A stretch of 23,879 bases of DNA from Collinsella sp. CAG:166. Its GTDB lineage: Bacteria > Actinomycetota > Coriobacteriia > Coriobacteriales > Coriobacteriaceae. The stretch is taken from the NCBI GenBank assembly GCA_000434535.1, contig FR878582.1, forward strand, positions 1 through 23,879. Direction: 5' to 3'. The position numbers and the translations under genes were made by a program. The notes below the pieces were generated by a model. The model ran no database searches and was not told where the DNA came from. It was given only the letters and a program-made list of their open reading frames with translations. Positions 21,605 through 23,879 of the stretch are shown here, in pieces (position 1 is the stretch's first letter; the number at the start of each line of letters is the position of its first letter).

Positions 21605-21943
21605 TTAGCCCCTCAATCCAGAGAACAGAGCAAGAGCCTCGCCAAAGCCAGCATCGAGCAGAGCGATGACGACGCCGACGACGACCAGAGAAGCGCAAAC
21701 GACGACCGAGTAGTTCACGAGCTCCTTCTTATCGGGCCACGTGACACGCTTCATCTCGGACTTGACCGAAGCGAAATACTTCTTGGTGCGGGCGAAGAAA
21801 CCAGGCTTCTCGTTCTTCTTGGACTTCGCAGCCTTCTCGTTCTTCTTGGCAACGGCCTTCTTGGCCTCAACCTTGGAGTTGGCGGCAGCGCTGTTGGCAG
21901 GTGCCGGCTGCTGAGCCTTCTTCTTGTTCTTCTTGTTGGCCAT
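21605..21943 (-). CDS. secE: Preprotein translocase subunit SecE
   Basis: This 112-residue essential partner of SecY has one membrane span. The C-terminal ~60 residues are the SecE domain: K-S-E-M-K-R-V-T-W-P amphipathic motif, then a single hydrophobic helix V-V-V-C-A-S-L-V-V-V-G-V-V-I-A-L. The first ~47 residues are a Lys/Ala-rich, low-complexity extension, longer than in the minimal form and probably disordered. ATG 21943 has GGAGGT seven bases upstream. It is followed closely by nusG. Confidence 0.95.
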   Translation of the reverse strand: MANKKNKKKAQQPAPANSAAANSKVEAKKAVAKKNEKAAKSKKNEKPGFFARTKKYFASVKSEMKRVTWPDKKELVNYSVVVCASLVVVGVVIALLDAGFGEALALFSGLRG

Positions 21944-21982
21944 TTGGGTTACCTCCGCGCAATGCGCTTATACATGAGTAAA

Positions 21983-22010
21983 CCGTAAGCCCCCAAGTGG
22001 GAGCTTACGG
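21983..22010 (-). terminator. Hairpin between tRNA-Trp and secE
   Basis: CCGTAAGC (21983-21990) pairs perfectly with 22003-22010, and the stem can be extended inward by CCC/GGG. On the - strand it ends in TTTACTC. It may be a weak terminator or a processing stem at the tRNA 3' side. A TATAAG at 21972-21967 just beyond could be a -10 box for secE. Confidence 0.5.
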
Positions 22011-22019
22011 AATAATGAC

Positions 22020-22095
22020 TGGCACGCCAGGAAGGACTCGAACCCTCAACACTCGGTTTTGGAGACCGATGCTCTACCAATTGAACTACTGGCGT
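22020..22095 (-). tRNA. tRNA-Trp (CCA anticodon)
   Basis: The 76-base sequence includes an encoded CCA end. The acceptor stem pairs ACGCCAG with CTGGCGT. The anticodon arm is CGGTCTCCAAAACCG with anticodon CCA, and the T loop is GGGTTCGAGTCC. It lies 13 bases past the rpmG stop, so it is cotranscribed. Confidence 0.97.
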
Positions 22096-22108
22096 ATGTG
22101 ACTAGAGA

Positions 22109-22258
22109 CTAGCGAGTCTCTTTGTGCAGCGTGTGGTGACGGCACCAGGGGCAATACTTCTTGATCTCCATACGATCAGGCATGGTCGACTTGTTCTTGG
22201 TGGTCGTATAGTTGCGGCGCTTGCACTCAGTGCACGCAAGAGTAACTAGAGTACGCAT
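22109..22258 (-). CDS. rpmG: 50S ribosomal protein L33, zinc-binding form
   Basis: This 49-residue protein reads M-R-T-L-V-T-L-A-C-T-E-C at the start. Cys9-x-x-Cys12 and Cys36-P-W-Cys39 form the zinc ribbon of the C+ form. R-R-N-Y-T-T-T-K-N-K is the family core. The ribosome-binding site is modest (AAAGG ten bases upstream). It leads the rpmG, tRNA-Trp, secE, nusG series and has a TTGACA promoter at 22304-22333. Confidence 0.95.
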   Translation of the reverse strand: MRTLVTLACTECKRRNYTTTKNKSTMPDRMEIKKYCPWCRHHTLHKETR

Positions 22259-22303
22259 GTATCCTGAACCTTTCATTTCCGCCCCGTACGGGCACGAGTT
22301 GTT

Positions 22304-22333
22304 ACTTTATCAGCTCCACGTAAGTGCTGTCAA
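22304..22333 (-). promoter_or_regulatory. Promoter of rpmG-tRNA-Trp-secE-nusG
   Basis: On the - strand a perfect TTGACA (22333-22328) and TAAAGT (22309-22304) are spaced by 18 bases. The leader would be ~40 bases and contains a GCCC/GGGC stem at 22281-22293. The rest of the 22259-22470 gap shows nothing I recognise. Confidence 0.65.
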
Positions 22334-22474
22334 TGAAAACCTCGAGTCAATTGGTTCTCGGTGGATCCATTCATATTTGGAACACATCAATGAAGCCATC
22401 GAGAGCTAATCGACGGTGCATCCAGGACCATTATCGATCCTCTCGACACCAGCAACGGCTCAATATCCATTGCA

Positions 22475-22510
22475 GAAAAGAACCCGGCACCCATATAAGT
22501 GCCGGGTTCT
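22475..22510 (-). terminator. Rho-independent terminator after tuf
   Basis: On the - strand, AGAACCCGGCAC (22510-22499) pairs perfectly with 22490-22479 around an eight-base loop and is followed by a T-rich stretch. Confidence 0.9.
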
Positions 22511-22537
22511 CTAAGTCAGCTATATCAAAGAGCTAAT

Positions 22538-23728
22538 TTACTCAATGATCGTGGAGACGATGCCCGAACCGACGGTGTGGCCACCCTCGCGGATAGCGAA
22601 GCGCAGGCCCTCCTCCATGGCGATCGGGTGGATGAGGTCGCCCTCGATGGTGATGTGGTCACCAGGCATAGCCATCTCGGTGCCCTCGGGGAGCTTGACC
22701 GTACCGGTAACGTCGGTGGTACGGAAGTAGAACTGAGGACGATAACCATCGAAGAACGGGGTGTGACGGCCGCCCTCCTCCTTGGTCAGAACGTAGATCT
22801 CGCCGGTGAACTTGGTGTGCGGGGTAACCGAACCGGGCTTGCAGAGAACCTGGCCGCGCTCGATGTCCTCACGCTTGATGCCGCGGAGCAGCAGACCGAC
22901 GTTGTCGCCAGCCTCGCAGAAGTCCATGGACTTACGGAACATCTCGATACCGGTAACGACGGTGTTCTGGGTATCCTTGATGCCGACGATCTCGACGGGC
23001 TCGTTGAGCTTGAGCTCACCGCGCTCGACACGGCCAGTAGCAACGGTACCACGGCCGGAGATGGTCATAACGTCCTCAACGGCCATCAGGAACGGGAGGT
23101 CGTTGTTACGAGCAGGCGTCGGGATGTACTCGTCGACGGCCTTCATGAGCTCGCGAATGGCGTCCATCCACTTGGCGTCGCCCTCGAGAGCGCCCAGAGC
23201 GGAGCCACGGATGACGGGGATGTCGTCGCCGGGGAAATCGTACTCGGAGAGGAGCTCACGGGTCTCCATCTCGACGAGGTCGATGAGCTCTTCATCGTCG
23301 ACCATGTCGCACTTGTTCAGGAAGACGACGATGTAGGGAACGCCGACCTGACGGGCGAGCAGGATGTGCTCGCGGGTCTGAGCCATGGGGCCGTCGGTAG
23401 CAGCGATGACCAGGATAGCGCCGTCCATCTGAGCAGCGCCGGAGATCATGTTCTTGACGTAGTCAGCGTGGCCCGGGCAGTCAACGTGAGCGTAGTGACG
23501 GGCAGCGGTCTCGTACTCAACGTGGGAGACGGAGATCGTGATGCCGCGCTCGCGCTCCTCGGGAGCCTTGTCGATGTTCTCGAACGCAGTGAAGTCAGCC
23601 TTGCAGCCCTCGGTCTCGGAGAGAACCTTGGTGATGGCAGCGGTCAGCGTGGTCTTGCCGTGGTCGACGTGACCAATGGTGCCGATGTTAACATGCGGCT
23701 TAGTGCGCTCAAACTTCTCTTTGGCCAT
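22538..23728 (-). CDS. tuf: Elongation factor Tu
   Basis: This 396-residue GTPase brings aminoacyl-tRNA to the ribosome. G1 is G19-H-V-D-H-G-K-T26, the switch II segment is D-C-P-G-H-A-D-Y-V-K-N-M, and G4 is N-K-C-D-M-V. Domains 2 and 3 follow in full, ending R-E-G-G-H-T-V-G-S-G-I-V. ATG 23728 has GGAGGG four bases upstream and M-A-K-E-K-F as in other EF-Tu; the 23 open codons before it are leader. It is a single gene between its own promoter and terminator, lying next to rpmG-secE-nusG rather than in the str operon. Confidence 0.98.
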   Translation of the reverse strand: MAKEKFERTKPHVNIGTIGHVDHGKTTLTAAITKVLSETEGCKADFTAFENIDKAPEERERGITISVSHVEYETAARHYAHVDCPGHADYVKNMISGAAQMDGAILVIAATDGPMAQTREHILLARQVGVPYIVVFLNKCDMVDDEELIDLVEMETRELLSEYDFPGDDIPVIRGSALGALEGDAKWMDAIRELMKAVDEYIPTPARNNDLPFLMAVEDVMTISGRGTVATGRVERGELKLNEPVEIVGIKDTQNTVVTGIEMFRKSMDFCEAGDNVGLLLRGIKREDIERGQVLCKPGSVTPHTKFTGEIYVLTKEEGGRHTPFFDGYRPQFYFRTTDVTGTVKLPEGTEMAMPGDHITIEGDLIHPIAMEEGLRFAIREGGHTVGSGIVSTIIE

Positions 23729-23771
23729 AAAGCCCTCCTCTAAACAGGTCGTCCCCGGACGGGACTTTGCC

Positions 23772-23780
23772 TTTATACCA
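23772..23780 (-). promoter_or_regulatory. Extended -10 promoter of tuf
   Basis: TGGTATAAA on the - strand (23780-23772) has the TGn extension and a near-consensus hexamer. No clear -35 is present, as expected of extended -10 promoters. The ~37-base leader holds a GTCCC/GGGAC stem within 23749-23764. Confidence 0.55.
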
Positions 23781-23783
23781 TAG

Positions 23784-23812
23784 TGGCCTCTCAACATACT
23801 ATTGAGAAGCCA
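23784..23812 (-). terminator. Hairpin between tRNA-Met and tuf
   Basis: TGGCTTCTCAA (- strand, 23812-23802) pairs with TTGAGAGGCCA (23794-23784) with one G-U pair around a seven-base loop. It lies 12 bases past the tRNA CCA end and directly before the tuf -10 box. There is no T-run. Confidence 0.5.
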
Positions 23813-23824
23813 CCGTGTTACCTA

Positions 23825-23879
23825 TGGTAGCGGTGACTGGATTCGAACCAGTGACGCCACGGGTATGAACCGTGTGCTC
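23825..23879 (-). tRNA. tRNA-Met (CAT anticodon), 3' part; 5' end outside window
   Basis: The last 55 bases are present, ending CACCGCT-A-CCA. The anticodon arm is CACGG-TTCATAC-CCGTG, giving anticodon CAT, and the T arm is ACTGG-TTCGAAT-CCAGT. Elongator Met is most likely from the arm sequences. Ile-CAT (lysidine-modified) cannot be excluded without the 5' half. Confidence 0.85.

Noticed and set aside
22499..23743. 414-codon open frame on the + strand opposite tuf
   Set aside because: It is an antisense shadow of a highly biased gene and begins inside the tuf terminator.

Overview
The window looks like a high-GC Coriobacteriia chromosome, most likely Collinsella or a close relative. The evidence is a fused FeoA-FeoB, an LAxTG-type sortase signal (typical of actinobacterial class E sortases), tRNA-Trp set between rpmG and secE-nusG-rplK-rplA, and strong G/C third-position codon bias in housekeeping genes. 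The genus is inferred from memory of such genomes, not from a search.

Layout. 1-1910 is an accessory block on the + strand: the end of a HerA/DUF87-type ATPase, a small WHH/HNH nuclease toxin candidate with two N-P-D-K-L-I repeats near its N-terminus, and a small acidic protein that is probably its immunity partner. 1940-7082 is on the - strand: a SotB-like MFS exporter, a FeoAB iron(II) transporter with two candidate metalloregulator boxes in front, and an alpha/beta-hydrolase esterase. Between feoAB and the esterase lies about 470 bp of non-coding DNA holding a three-copy 62-bp hairpin array and a large palindrome. 7209-19370 is on the + strand: a stand-alone PTS EIIA(Glc) domain, asnS, a WYL regulator, a three-gene ABC importer (lipoprotein, permease, ATPase), a wall-anchored 5'-nucleotidase, an MscS channel, and a coupled pair made of a cytosolic ParB-like/BMP (nucleoside receptor-like) fusion and an atypical metallophosphoesterase. 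19616-23879 is on the - strand: the translation and transcription cluster tRNA-Met (partial), tuf, rpmG, tRNA-Trp, secE, nusG, rplK, rplA.

The intergenic DNA is unusually rich in palindromic elements. I see four kinds: hairpins with a GGGACAG-like loop and stems that vary in a compensatory way (five hairpins at three loci); two copies of a palindrome built on TGCGGTGGAATAGTTCC; the 62-bp tandem hairpin array; and a nested 100-bp inverted repeat. Most sit directly 3' of genes.

The most promising leads are the ATPase/WHH-toxin/immunity block, the ParB-BMP plus phosphoesterase pair, and the covarying hairpin family. The start codons given here were chosen from Shine-Dalgarno sequences and, where visible, promoters, so several proteins are shorter than the longest open frame.
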